A stretch of DNA of 64,000 nucleotides, taken from Branchipolynoe longqiensis. Taxonomy: Eukaryota; Annelida; Polychaeta; Phyllodocida; Polynoidae. The stretch lies in the NCBI GenBank assembly GCA_030323885.1, contig CM059194.1, positions 3,399,291-3,463,290 on the forward strand. Reading direction: 5' to 3'. The translations under genes and the position numbers were made by a program. The notes under the pieces are model-generated. The model searched no databases. It was not told where the DNA came from and saw only the letters and a list, made by a program, of their open reading frames with translations. Below are positions 38,863 to 48,759 of the stretch, in pieces. How positions within the stretch are numbered: the stretch's first letter is position 1; each line of letters begins with the position of its first letter.

Positions 38863-40185
38863 ATGGCTACAAAGCGAAACAAACCGCCGCCCGCTGCTGC
38901 GGAGGGACGCGTGCCTACCGGCTACGATACGTCACCAGATCGGCCAGCTCCCCCGTCACCACAGCCGGGGGCCAACTTGCTCTCAGATAGAGAGAGTGAC
39001 GAGGGTGTCGTTTACCCGTGAGACCTTACACAGCAGGTCAATAGGCTGGTGGAGCAGAAGATGAGAGAACTCCACAGTAAGGACACAGTCCACCAGTTCC
39101 CGCCAATCGATTCAGACTGGCAGGATGTCTCAGATTTAGAGGAGACGGATTCGGCCATTGAGGCCCCGCGCCCTAAGATAAGGAAGCGCAAGCGCCCAGT
39201 TAGTTCATCCGGTGATGAATTCACCAACGCCACTAAGGGCAAGAAGGTCAAGAAACCTAAGAAGAAGAGCAAAAAGAAGAAGAAAGATTCATCTTCGGAC
39301 TCTTCGTCCGACTCGTCATCGACTGAGTCGGACTCTGACACTGAAAGAGCTGGCATTTACGCCAAAATTGGCGGTAAAATACGTAAGAGGTGCCCGCTCC
39401 AGAAGGCCAAGAAAGTAAAAACGACTACCATGATGCGTGAAACGACAAAAGGGCATTTCAACACCTTCAAGCCGGCGGAAGTGATTAATAAGATCACCGA
39501 ACAGATTTCCGGGATTAAAGGGATCCCGGACAGTGTAATTAAGGAAATGGACGCAGGTATTCACTTGAACGAGGAGAAAAAGCGGTTTGAGGCGGAACTG
39601 TTCACAGTCCATAAAGCGGTGTTAGGGGTCCTCGCTACGGTCGTCCCAATAGCCAACCGAATGCAAACCGAGAATAAATTCTCGTCACTGGCCAGAGGCA
39701 TGGATAAGGGCATGGCCCTCCTCACAGCTGCCAGTAACTTTTTGAGCTACCGCAGATATTAAAATGTCTTCAAGGCAGTGACCACGCAAGCCGGTAAGGA
39801 AGTAGCCAGATCAAAGAAGGTCATGGACAACGACGGCAAAGAGTACACTCTCTTTTTGCCGCCCAAGCCCATTAAGGGTAAACCCTTGGATAAGGGGAAG
39901 ATGTTTGGTGGTCAACTCCCCTACCTCTTCAAAGAAGTCGAGGCGGTGACGAAAAGTGGCCGCAACCTCGAACCAATCAGGAAGACAGACACCTCCCGGT
40001 ATCGTCGGCCACGAGGGGATTTTCGTCCCCGGCGAGGAGGCAGAGCTGGCAGATCCGGCCCCTCCTACGGCTATCAGCCGCGAGGCAGGGGTCGGGGAGA
40101 CAGGCAAGGATGGAACGACGGCAACCGCCCGTTCCGGAAGGAGTTTGCCCCGAAACAACCCTTCCCACGCCCAGGCAGCAAATAA
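38863..40185 (+). pseudogene. Gag-like protein of YR element II
   Basis: ATG at 38863 (MATKRNKPPPAAAEGR). The frame runs to 40185 with two in-frame stops, TGA 39019-39021 and TAA 39760-39762. The first part is Pro/Ser-rich and acidic. The middle has a Lys-rich run and a (SSD)n acidic Ser stretch. A folded-looking region follows (GHFNTFKPAEVINKI...). The C-terminus is Arg/Gly-rich (RRGGRAGRSG, RGRGRGDRQG), as is usual for nucleic-acid-binding Gags of DIRS elements. No CCHC finger. Its end overlaps the RT frame by about 75 bp. Confidence 0.8.
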
Positions 40186-41177
40186 ATATTGCTACACAAA
40201 CAACGCTAACAGAGATGCTCGCTGAATCTACACAAACAGATGTAAGAGATTTTTGTGCTGGAAACATATTTAACTGTGTCTCTTCTTGGTTCGAAATTAC
40301 TAGTGATGTAAACATTTTAGACATAGTAACGGGTGTTAAAATTCCATTTATTGAAATCCCAGTGCAACAACGAGTACCTTTCCCGTATAGATTTAATGTT
40401 GTCGAAAAACAAGCGTTATCTGAACAAGTTACACTTTTTCAGGCTAAAGGCATTATTGAGGAGGTGACTCACACTCCAGGGGAATTTATCTGTAATATTT
40501 TTTCCAGGCCTAAGCCTAATGGAGATATCCGAATGATTTTAGATTTAACCAAATTAAATGAACTCGTAGAATATCAACATTTTAAAATGTTTTCTCTTGA
40601 TACTGCCAGAGATTTGGTGACACCTGACGCTTGGATGGCCAGCGTAGATTTGCAAGATGCGTATTATACTGTTCCGATTTTTGAAAAACACCGGAAATTC
40701 TTAAGATTTATTTGGAATGATACAATTTTCCAATTTACGTGTATGCCAAATGGCTTATCGTGTGCTCCACGCCTGTTTACAAAATTATTAAAGCCGGTTT
40801 TCTCGGTTATGGCAAAGAAGGGTCATGTTATGTTCCCTTATATTGACGATTCTTTCATTGTATCACAATCGTTTGATGACTGTCAACATGCTGTTAATGA
40901 CCTATGTTCCCTTTTGACAAAACTAGGATTTTATTTAAATCATAAGAAGTCGGTTTTTGTCCCCACTACTGAACTTAAATGTTTAGGTTTTATTATTAAT
41001 ACACGGCTTATGACTGTTTCACTTCCTGATAACAAACTGACTAAGTTTCACGATACGGCGACCCATTTAGTCGCCTTAAGTAGGCCAAAGAAAACATGGG
41101 AGGGACAAAGTCCAGACCATGCAATGAAATGGCAAGACAAATTTGGGATTGGGCCCAACGAAATGATGTTTGGTTAA
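40110..41177 (+). pseudogene. Reverse transcriptase of YR element II
   Basis: Open for about 355 codons in a frame overlapping the gag end. RT homology starts near 40340. Seen: SRPKPNGDIRMILDLTKLN, the motif A strand WMASVDLQDAYYTV with catalytic Asp, MPNGLSCAPRLFTKL (motif B), YIDD at 40839-40850 (motif C) and ELKCLGFIINTRLM (motif D/E). The palm is complete and uninterrupted. After about 41085 the expected RNase H core is missing and the frame drifts. Likely made as a Gag-Pol or separate Pol protein in cytoplasmic particles. Confidence 0.93.
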
Positions 41178-41662
41178 CTGTGGCATATATTCCTGGCACA
41201 CAAAATACCTTAGCGGATCATAAAAGCAGAAACTTTTACGACCATTTAGAATGGTCCCTTAACCCAGACATTTTCAGCACAGTATGTCAGAAGTGGGGAC
41301 AACCTGAAGTTGACTTATTTGCATCACGTAATAATTGTAAAATTGACAAATATGTGTCTTGGCATCCAGAGCCAGATGCCTGGCAAGTAGATGCTTTTTC
41401 TCTAACATGGGGGGATACATTTTATTATATTTTCCCTCCATTCAGTTTGATCAGCCGAGTAACCCGAAAGATAAAGATGGACAAAGCACACGCAATATTA
41501 ATCGTTCCCAACTGGGACACGCAACCTTGGCTTCCGGGCATAGTGGCAGCCGCCACAGATTGCCTCCAATTCCAAAGATCACCAGGCAATCTGACACACC
41601 AAGGCCCCCTAAAACAACGAGGGGACGTGTCCACGACACCACTACTGGCATTCCTTTTTTGA
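41096..41662 (+). pseudogene. RNase H C-terminal segment of YR element II
   Basis: In a second frame the sequence resumes with RPCNEMARQIWDWAQRND, VAYIPGTQNTLADHKSR (the RNase H tail motif) and then the DIRS-specific extension PEVDLFASRNNCKI, DAFSLTWGDTFYYIFPPFSL and LIVPNWDTQPWLPGI. The catalytic RNase H Asp/Glu core lies in the deleted part near 41090. No methyltransferase-like domain follows. Confidence 0.85.
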
Positions 41663-42621
41663 ATAAATATCTAGAGCAATTTGGTTTAGACAAAATTACA
41701 CAACAAAGAATTGTCACAGATGCTTGGCATAAAGGTACTGTTAAAATGTATACTACATATTTAAAAAAGTGGGGCGTTCATTGTTTAATTAAGAAAGTCA
41801 AACCCATGAATCCCACCATTTCACAAGTTGGTAGATTTCTCCGCACGTTAGAAGACGAAGGGTTAGGGATTGGAGCTATTAATGCTGCTCGGTGTGCTTT
41901 ATCCGTTATCCTTCCTCGGATAAATAATGATACGGTTGGGAAACACCATGTTATTCATTGGATTGTGAGATCGATTTATCAAAGGAATCCCCCCAAACCG
42001 AGATACAGTCGGTTTTGGGATGTATCAGTTGTGTTTGATTTGTTTAAACAATGGCCTCATAATAGGCTGCTAGATCTCAAACAGTTAGGGTTTAAAGTAA
42101 CATTGCTTTTGTTATTAGTAACAGGGCACAGGGGACAGACTATTGTAGCCCTATCACTAGATGGTCTAGAAATTGATAAGAAAGAGGCCACATTTGATTT
42201 GTCACAACTGTTGAAATCTAATAAACTAGGAGACCCATTGTCTACAATTAGTGTTACTAGTTTCAACGAAAACCCAAAACTTTGTGTAGTGTCAGCCATT
42301 AGGGCTTATATATCCAAGACCAAGGACTTGAGAACTTCAAGACAGTTATTAGTTAGCTTTATTAAGCCACACAAGGGCATTTCGCGAGATATGCTTGCTC
42401 GGTGGACAATTACGATATTAAAATTGGCAGGCATAGATACGGACAAATATGCCTCACACTCAACAAGAGGTGCTATGGTTTCTAAAGCGCGACTGCTGGG
42501 CATTTCCGTCAAGCGGATCCTAGCCCACGCAGGATGGAAAACAGCACGATCGTTTGCAACACACTATAAAAAACGATTGGAGAAGTCGAGCACACTGGCC
42601 CGACAGCTGCTGAAAGACTAG
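41359..42621 (+). CDS. Tyrosine recombinase of YR element II
   Basis: The open frame runs 41359-42621. Codons before about 41640 overlap the RNase H tail in another frame and are unlikely to be native, so the recombinase is about 325 residues from IPFLNKYLEQFG. The core-binding domain covers about 41650-42000. Catalytic motifs: the first Arg in TGHRGQTI (42130-42132), HSTR (His 42457-42459, Arg 42466-42468), a His in ILAHAGWKTA and the nucleophile Tyr in THYKKRL (42565-42567). No stop or frameshift is visible, so the domain may be functional. It integrates the circular element DNA without target duplication. Confidence 0.92.
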   Translation: MASRARCLASRCFFSNMGGYILLYFPSIQFDQPSNPKDKDGQSTRNINRSQLGHATLASGHSGSRHRLPPIPKITRQSDTPRPPKTTRGRVHDTTTGIPFLNKYLEQFGLDKITQQRIVTDAWHKGTVKMYTTYLKKWGVHCLIKKVKPMNPTISQVGRFLRTLEDEGLGIGAINAARCALSVILPRINNDTVGKHHVIHWIVRSIYQRNPPKPRYSRFWDVSVVFDLFKQWPHNRLLDLKQLGFKVTLLLLLVTGHRGQTIVALSLDGLEIDKKEATFDLSQLLKSNKLGDPLSTISVTSFNENPKLCVVSAIRAYISKTKDLRTSRQLLVSFIKPHKGISRDMLARWTITILKLAGIDTDKYASHSTRGAMVSKARLLGISVKRILAHAGWKTARSFATHYKKRLEKSSTLARQLLKD

Positions 42622-42750
42622 ATCGGCAAGAGGTGAGAATATACTTTGTCTTTGCCAAAAATTATTTTGCCGATTGATGATAATATATGTTAACAATTGT
42701 TATTGATATGTAACATGAGATACAGGATAAATGAGATTACGTAAACCTCT

Positions 42751-43189
42751 CCCTAGCCTGAGGCTAGCCCTAGCCGAGGCACAGTATAAACCCGAAAATA
42801 AAATAGATTAGTATAGAATCAACTACCTGGGTATAGATGATGGATAACTGTTGATTTACCGAGGTATAAGCCACATGGAAGACGTGAGCAGGGGCCCGGC
42901 CCACCGCACCCTATCCACGTCTATTCGTTATGGCTTATGCACTAAACTATCAACAGTTAATTTAATACCATTGTTATTTATTCATTATTATCTATTTTAG
43001 ATTGTTTATTAGCTCCTTTATCCTGAATAAGTAGGTAAAATTGCTGGACCGGATGATCTTCCCACTCCCTAGCCCACGTCTATCCGAGTGCTTATTAATG
43101 ACCGTCCCCCCCCCCCCCCCATCTGGGGGGGGGTATCCGAGGCTTATACCTCGGTAAAACAACAGTTATCCATCATCTATACCCAGGTA
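42751..43189. repeat. Internal complementary region and right terminal repeat of YR element II
   Basis: 42751-42780 (CCTCTCCCTAGCCTGAGGCT) is the reverse complement of left-end 38166-38195. 43036-43076 (AATTGCTGGACCGGATGATC) is the reverse complement of left-end 38177-38215. 42826-42873 (CCTGGGTATAGATGATGGAT) is inverted at 43141-43189 (ATCCATCATCTATACCCAGG). A C-run/G-run hairpin lies at 43107-43133. Such complementary blocks next to the right end are diagnostic of DIRS replication through circular intermediates. Confidence 0.82.
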
Positions 43190-43718
43190 AGATTCGTCTA
43201 ACTAATCTATATATATATGTATACATAATGTGTGCATACACATACATACTCTAGCATATACATCAGTATTTAGTGGCTTCTACGTCATTGAGAAGTCCAT
43301 GGAATGACCTCTGTAACATTATTTGATGCTATATTAAGGCGGTAGTTCGGATTGCGGAACAGTCCATTAGTTGAGTGCTCACTGTATCTATATCGTGACA
43401 GGGCACTTTGCCAACTTCTACTTTGGGCAGCCAGCATTATATTTAACCAATTCATGGCGTTCTCATGACCCGCACAGGTGACCTCATGCCTCCCTGACAT
43501 TATTAGCCCCCCCCCCCCTGGCGGGAGGATAGCCGGTAAGTAGGTCACACCAGCCTTAACTGGAAAGGAGGTCACACCAGCCTTAGGTAAACAGATCCAG
43601 CAGGATATCGGATCCTTACTATCAACAAAGCAAAATCAACAAAAAAGGCCAAATAAATATAAAAATCGGTGATCGTCCCTGGCCATGCCTAAAAATTCGT
43701 CCACCCTTGATTTCTATA
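43190..43718. other. No recognised gene
   Basis: Contains (TA)n near 43208, a 14-C run near 43508-43520, and a short duplication of GGTCACACCAGCCTTA (about 43543 and 43569). Confidence 0.5.
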
Positions 43719-43720
43719 TA

Positions 43721-44053
43721 CAGTATAACCCCGTTAAACCAAGCTCGGTTAAACCAAACGATCGGTTAATCCAAACTTTTTGCGGTGGCCCACCAAAATA
43801 CTACCATTTATCATATAAAAAAGTTGGTTAAACCAAAGTTGGTTAATCCAAATTATTGGTTAATCCAAACAAAATTGTCAGACCCCAAGCCACTCCAGTA
43901 TGGTTAAACCAAACTTTCATGTGGTTATAAGGTCATCTGAGTCCCCACCAACTTTGTTATATGATAAATGGTAGTATTTTGCCGGGCGCTGAAAAAAGTT
44001 TGGATTAACCGATCGTTTGGTTTAACCAAGCTTGGTTTAACGGGGTTACACTG
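43721..44053. mobile_element. pogo/Tc1-like palindromic MITE (333 bp)
   Basis: Ends CAGTATAACCCCGTTAAACC and GGTTTAACGGGGTTACACTG, flanked by TA on both sides (43719-43720 and 44054-44055). Inverted similarity extends far inwards: ACTACCATTTATCATATAA near 43800 pairs with TTATATGATAAATGGTAGTA near 43958. Short GGTTAAACCAAA/GGTTAATCCAAA words repeat internally. The CAG...CTG termini and TA target fit pogo-like elements. No coding capacity. Confidence 0.88.
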
Positions 44054-44129
44054 TATATACATACAAAAACAATAATCAATCTGTCCACATACATGTGCAA
44101 AACACGCTTACTCAAAGTCAAAGTCAAAG

Positions 44130-44212
44130 CCAAAGCTCAGTTAAACCAATAATCGGTTAATCCAAACAAACTTGTAGGGTCCCTTCAAGTTTGGTTTAAC
44201 GGGGTTATACTG
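44130..44212. mobile_element. Second, half copy of the pogo-like MITE
   Basis: CTCAGTTAAACCAATAATCG, GGTTAATCCAAACAAACTTG and a right terminus GGTTTAACGGGGTTATACTG followed by TA. The left end is missing. Confidence 0.78.
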
Positions 44213-44229
44213 TATATATATTTGTCTTT

Positions 44230-44860
44230 AACTGTTAAAGATGCGTCAGGCTAGTAGCAGTTAAACCTTTATAAGCACACAATCTGTGCAACATAGTTGA
44301 CGTAATGAGACTCTGTGTGGACGGGATGGCCGAATGAGCTGGAGTGTCCGTCTCCTGTGCTGGTAGGTCGTGGGGTCGTGGGTTCGAACCATGGTCGGGT
44401 CAAACCAATGACTTGAAAATTGGTGCTTGTCACTTCCTAGCCAGGCGCTTGGCATTATTAGGACAGGGCAAGGACTGGCATGCTCAGTGTCAGGATAATG
44501 TGACTGAGTGGGATACCAGGTCATGGTCCAGGCGGCCTGGTTTCCCAGTGAGACAGCACTATAAAGTCACAATGAGTGCACACTGTCACAAGTCAGTACC
44601 CATCCTGATATGGCCTTAGATGTTGCTAGGACGTAAAACAACAACAAACAACAAACAAACAAACTGTGTGGACGGACGGTAAGGCATGAGGGTGATAGGT
44701 CACTAGAAGGTGAACAGGAGTTGATGCCAATAAGGCACAACTTCTTCACTGTCAATCTGTGTGACTTGTCTTCACTTTCGTCCTCATGAGTTTGTTTAAG
44801 AGGGTCATCAGGTGTGAACAGAATGGGGATAGTTTCTGGTATTATCTGAGTGCATTAATA
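44230..44860 (+). mobile_element. LTR relic of the 8951 family, split by SINE-B
   Basis: GTTGACGTAATGAGACTCTGTGTGGACGG before the SINE, and GGTGAACAGGAGTTGATGCC, CAATCTGTGTGACTTGTCTT and GTTTCTGGTATTATCTGAGT after it, follow the R-U5 order of the complete LTRs. The U3 portion is not recognisable. The right end is ATTAATATTATA at about 44858. Confidence 0.72.
44325..44663 (+). mobile_element. SINE-B, complete reference copy (339 bp)
   Basis: tRNA-like head with A-box GATGGCCGAATGAGCTGGAG at the very start and B-box GGTTCGAACC at 44381-44390. The body includes TTATTAGGACAGGGCAAGGA, ATGTGACTGAGTGGGATACC, TTTCCCAGTGAGACAGCACT and CATCCTGATATGGCCTTAGA. The 3' end is GTTGCTAGGACGTAAAACAA plus an (AAC/AAAC)n tail. 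A 12-bp target duplication CTGTGTGGACGG (44313-44324 and 44664-44675) fixes both ends. Presumably mobilised by a LINE in trans. Confidence 0.93.
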
Positions 44861-45079
44861 TTATAATGGGACCCCTTTGCAGGGATGCCCATACAAGTGT
44901 TGCAGCGCATTACAACTTTCGGCCACAGTGAGTGTCCGAAGCACCTCCCCCAGCTCCCCTCTCTTATCCAGCTGCAGTTGAGCCTTCAAGTCTTCTTACG
45001 CGTTGGTCATGTGACTATACATGATTGTACCATGACTAATCTCATGTGCTAACACTCCCCCAAAGAGGCATGAGAGCGG

Positions 45080-45758
45080 ATGTGGTCTGATACTGCTACC
45101 TACCAACCCTCATGTCTTTGGCTCACTATTCATGTATTACGATATCGAGAGCACACTAATAAGCTGTTCTTTGATCTTCATGTATTAAAATTAATAGACT
45201 TGGTTAAGATCAAATCTAGTATGATAATTTACAATGCAAACAAAGGGCTACTGCCAACAAATCTACAGTCTTTATACAAAATAACTTCAGATAGTAGCCA
45301 TGACACAAGGCAGAGTAACAACCTAAGACAAGTATTTGCAAGAACAACTTTAAATTCTCAATGTATATCTATATGTGGTATACAAATATGGAATTCACTT
45401 GACGATAATATCAAATGTTCAAAAAACATTGATATGTTTCAACGAATGTATAAAAAGAAAATATTTAAGCTTTATCAGAGGGAAAACCCATAGTAGTCTA
45501 GTACATAAATATTGAGATGTAATTCACAGTATTGAGGGTAATGTTGATATGGTTTTAACTTATATTTTTCCATTTATTATTTCTATGGTATAAGCAATGT
45601 ATATGTGTTATTTGTAAAATGGGGCAAGCACCTCATAAGTATTGTACTTCTGCTTTCTCCTTTTTCATGTGAACAAATTACTTATATAAATATCAAGTTG
45701 TGTGTATATTGATCATGTGGAAATAAATATATTATTATTATATTATTATTATTATTAC
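45080..45758 (+). pseudogene. LINE ORF2 C-terminal fragment with 3' tail
   Basis: The first about 20 codons from 45080 are probably not native. HTNKLFFDLHVLKLIDL, IIYNANKGLLPTNLQSLY, DTRQSNNLRQVFARTT and ICGIQIWNSLDDNIK follow the C-terminal pattern of L2/Crack/RTE-X-like ORF2 proteins; stop at 45491-45493. The following AT-rich 3' UTR ends AATAAATA plus (TTA)n at about 45722-45757. It is 5'-truncated before the RT core. It may be the same family as the fragment at 22474. Confidence 0.75.
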
Positions 45759-46030
45759 GGCAACAATCAGATTCATTTTTCTGCGATATGATACATTGTT
45801 TTGCAGGATCAATGAAAAACTCTCCAAACAAGAGTAAAGTTGATGGCCAGCCATAACCAATAGGGAACATAGGCCAGGCTTGCTTCAGTGCCAGAAATAG
45901 ATCATGTAGGCTACACCATATCAATATTGGACAAAATCCAGTTCGCTAACCACTAATCAACTCCCCCCCCCCAACCCCAACCCCAACCCTCTTCAAGGGC
46001 AGTGATGAGGTTGAAATCGCCTCTGAGGGG

Positions 46031-47091
46031 GCTTGCGCTATTGGTCTGAGTTATTCTTATAGACTAGTACTAACCTAGCATGGTGTGCCTTGTGCTATTG
46101 GTCTGAGTTATTCTTATAGAATAGTACTAACCTAGCACGGTGTGTCTTGTGCTATTGGTCTGAGTTATTCTTATAGAATAGTACTAACCTAGCACGGTGT
46201 GTCTTGTGCTATTGGTCTGAGTTATTCTTATAGAATAGTACTAACCTAGCACGGTGTGTCTTGTGCTATTGGTCTGAGTTATTCTTATAGAATAGTACTA
46301 ACCTAGCACGGTGTATCTTGTGCTATTGGTCTGAGTTATTCTTATAGAATAGTACTAACCTAGCATGGTGTGTCTTGTGCTATTGGTCTGAGTTATTCTT
46401 ATAGAATAGTACTAACCTAGCACAGTGTGTCTTGTGCTATTGGTCTGAGTTATTCTTATAGAATAGTACTAACCTAGCACGGTGTGTCTTGTGCTATTGG
46501 TCTGAGTTATTCTTATAGAATAGTACTAACCTAGCACGGTGTGTCTTGTGCTATTGGTCTGAGTTATTCTTATAGAATAGTACTAACCTAGCACGGTGTG
46601 TCTTGTGCTATTGTCTGAGTTAATCTTATAGAATAGTACTAACCTAGCACGGTGTGTCTTGTGCTATTGGTCTGAGTTATTCTTATAGAATAGTACTAAC
46701 CTAGCACGGTGTGTCTTGTGCTATTGGTCTGAGTTATTCTTATAGAATAGTACTAACCTAGCACGGTGTGTCTTGTGCTATTGGTCTGAGTTATTCTTAT
46801 AGAATAGTACTAACCTAGCACGGTGTGTCTTGTGCTATTGGTCTGAGTTATTCTTATAGAATAGTACTAACCTAGCACGGTGTGTCTTGTGCTATTGGTC
46901 TGAGTTATTCTTATAGAATAGTACTAACCTAGCACAGTGTGTCTTGTGCTATTGGTCTGAGTTATTCTTATAGAATAGTACTAACCTAGCACAGTGTGTC
47001 GTGTGCTATTAGTCTGAGTTATTCTTATAGAATAGTACTAACCTAGCACGGTGTATCTTGTGCTATTGGTCTGAGTTATCCTTATAAAATA
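46031..47091 (+). repeat. 57-bp minisatellite, about 18.6 units
   Basis: Consensus begins CTTGTGCTATTGGTCTGAGT, then TATTCTTATAGAATAGTACT and AACCTAGCACGGTGTGT. Units are almost identical; most differences are single G/A changes in CACGG and one unit (about 46606) is 56 bp. Each unit has an ATTCT-TAT-AGAAT hairpin. The extreme homogeneity indicates recent amplification. Confidence 0.97.
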
Positions 47092-47107
47092 GTCTGAAGT
47101 TCAACAT

Positions 47108-47195
47108 TACCCGGGAGACCAGTGCCTCGGCTCTAAAGAAAGATTGCATTGACATTCATGAATAAAACTGTTTCACCAAAAAAGAAAGAAAAAAA
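47108..47195 (+). mobile_element. LINE-type 3' tail fragment with A-rich end
   Basis: CGGGAGACCAGTGCCTCGGC, then ATTCATGAATAAAACTG and CACCAAAAAAGAAAGAAAAA. Same tail family as 789-1201; it directly follows the 57-bp array. Confidence 0.68.
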
Positions 47196-47377
47196 GACCT
47201 GTGGCAACCTTGACCCAACTATGCAAAGTGAGTATAATGGAACTACTTCATATAACTAGCCAGCAGTGAAAAGTGGGTGGGTTGGGGGGGAGGGGGCTCT
47301 ATAGTTGGGCTAAGAGTAGCTTGGAGGCTAAGTATGTGTATGAGTCAGGATCACTAAAAGAGGTCAATTGGGGAAAG

Positions 47378-48180
47378 TTGTCGGCGTCAAGCATGGATGT
47401 CAGCGCTGATCGGCATAATTATAGTTTAGCATTGACAGAGGTGTTGGAAAGTCCTTAAATGTATCCTGAACGTAAAGGTCGAGAAAATACAACAACCTTA
47501 TTTGTTTCTAGGATAATTTAATATAAAACAAAGAAATGCACTACACTTTAAGATTTGCGACCCCGACATCTGTTAAAGTTGTCGGCGTCGATCATTGGAT
47601 GTTGGCGTCGATCGGTATAATTATAGTTTAGCATTGACAGGGGTGTTGGAAAGTCCTTAAATTTATCCTGAATGTAAAGGTCGAGAAAATACAACAACCT
47701 TATTTGTTTCTAAGATAATTTAATATATAACAAAGAAATGCACTACACTTTAAGAATTGCGACCCTGACATCTGTTAAAGTTGTCGGCGTCGATCATTGG
47801 ATGTCGGCGTCGATCGGTATAATTATAGTTTAGCATTGACAGAGGTGTTGGAAAGTCCTTAAATTTATCCTGAATGTAAAGGTCGAGAAAATATAACAAC
47901 CTTATTTGTTTCTAAGATAATTTAATATAAAACAAAGAATTGCGCTACACTTTAAGAATTGCGACCCTGACATCTGTTAAAGTTGTCGGCGTCGATCATT
48001 GGATGTCGGCGTCGATCGATATAATTATAGTTTAGCATTGGCAGAGGTGTTGGAAAGTCCTTAAATTTATCCTGAATGTAAAGGTCGAGAAAATATAACA
48101 ACCTTATTTGTTTCTAGGATAATTTAACATGAAACAAAGAAATGCACTACACTTTTAAAAATTGCGACGCCAACATCTTC
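47378..48180 (+). repeat. 202-bp tandem array, four units
   Basis: GTTGTCGGCGTC at 47378, 47578, 47780 and 47982 starts each unit. Each contains a second GTCGGCGTCGATCGG (a nested 22-bp duplication), GGTGTTGGAAAGTCCTTAAA and TATTTGTTTCTA(A/G)GATAA. Units are over 90% alike except the first. Confidence 0.95.
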
Positions 48181-48299
48181 AATTGACCACCAATTGGCCC
48201 ATTTTCGTGAGGCTGACTCGTATACATGTTATTCCAGTTGCACCGTCCTATGGTTTTGAAGTGGTTTCATGTTTAGCTGGATATAGTGGATTAATCCTC

Positions 48300-48595
48300 A
48301 TAATCGAGCTCATCCAATCGATCCTGCTCAGTGGACCCATTTGTAGTTTGGGCTATTTTTCACCCCAAACAGTGGTCCACAAGTGGTTCATCAAAGGTTG
48401 TGGTATGTGCTGTCCTGTCTGTGGGAAAGTCCATATAAAATAACCCTTGCTGCTTATCAGAAAGCGTAGTCTATGTGGCGGCAGTGGTTTCCTCCAAAGA
48501 AATATGCCAGAATGACTATATATTTGATGTCCAATAGCTGAGGATATGAAAATGAATGTGCTCTGGAGACGTCGTTAAATAAAACAAGCTTTACT
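48300..48595 (+). mobile_element. SINE-D, copy 1
   Basis: Decayed head (CGATCCTGCTCAGTGGACCC), conserved body GCTGTCCTGTCTGTGGGAAA, CCTTGCTGCTTATCAGAAAG and GTGGTTTCCTCCAAAGAAAT, 3' end GGAGACGTCGTTAAATAAAA. This body type is one I know to be common in molluscan genomes. Confidence 0.85.
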
Positions 48596-48759
48596 TCTTA
48601 TTTTGATCCTCATAATATACATTATTATATTTTTTATTTGATTTTGTTGGTACCTTATTTGATTAAGCACGTGAAATTTCAATCACGGTCAATTTGTCTT
48701 CTTCATTCCAGTGTGCCTTGCTTTATGCTAGTAATGCTGAACAACTAACAGAATGGTTG

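Larger units (their letters stand above)
38148..43189 (+). mobile_element. DIRS-type YR retroelement II, nearly full length
   Basis: The order is left inverted terminal repeat, 5' leader with probable intron, gag, RT, partial RNase H, tyrosine recombinase, internal complementary region and right terminal repeat. Inverted repeats pair the left end (38166-38215) with two segments near the right end (42751-42780 and 43036-43076). Domain order, basic Gag, absence of integrase and protease, and inverted rather than direct repeats fit DIRS. Defects seen: two stops in gag, a deletion in the RNase H core and frame changes around it. No target duplication is expected for this class. Confidence 0.9.

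Noticed and set aside
44325..44400. Functional tRNA gene
   Set aside because: tRNA-like head of SINE-B with target duplications around the full 339-bp element.
45682..45924. 80-codon minus-strand open frame
   Set aside because: It runs across the (TTA)n tail of a LINE and has no family features.
46031..48180. CRISPR-like array, because of regular 57-bp and 202-bp spacing
   Set aside because: There are no unique spacers between short repeats; whole units are repeated, and the context is an animal genome with no cas genes.
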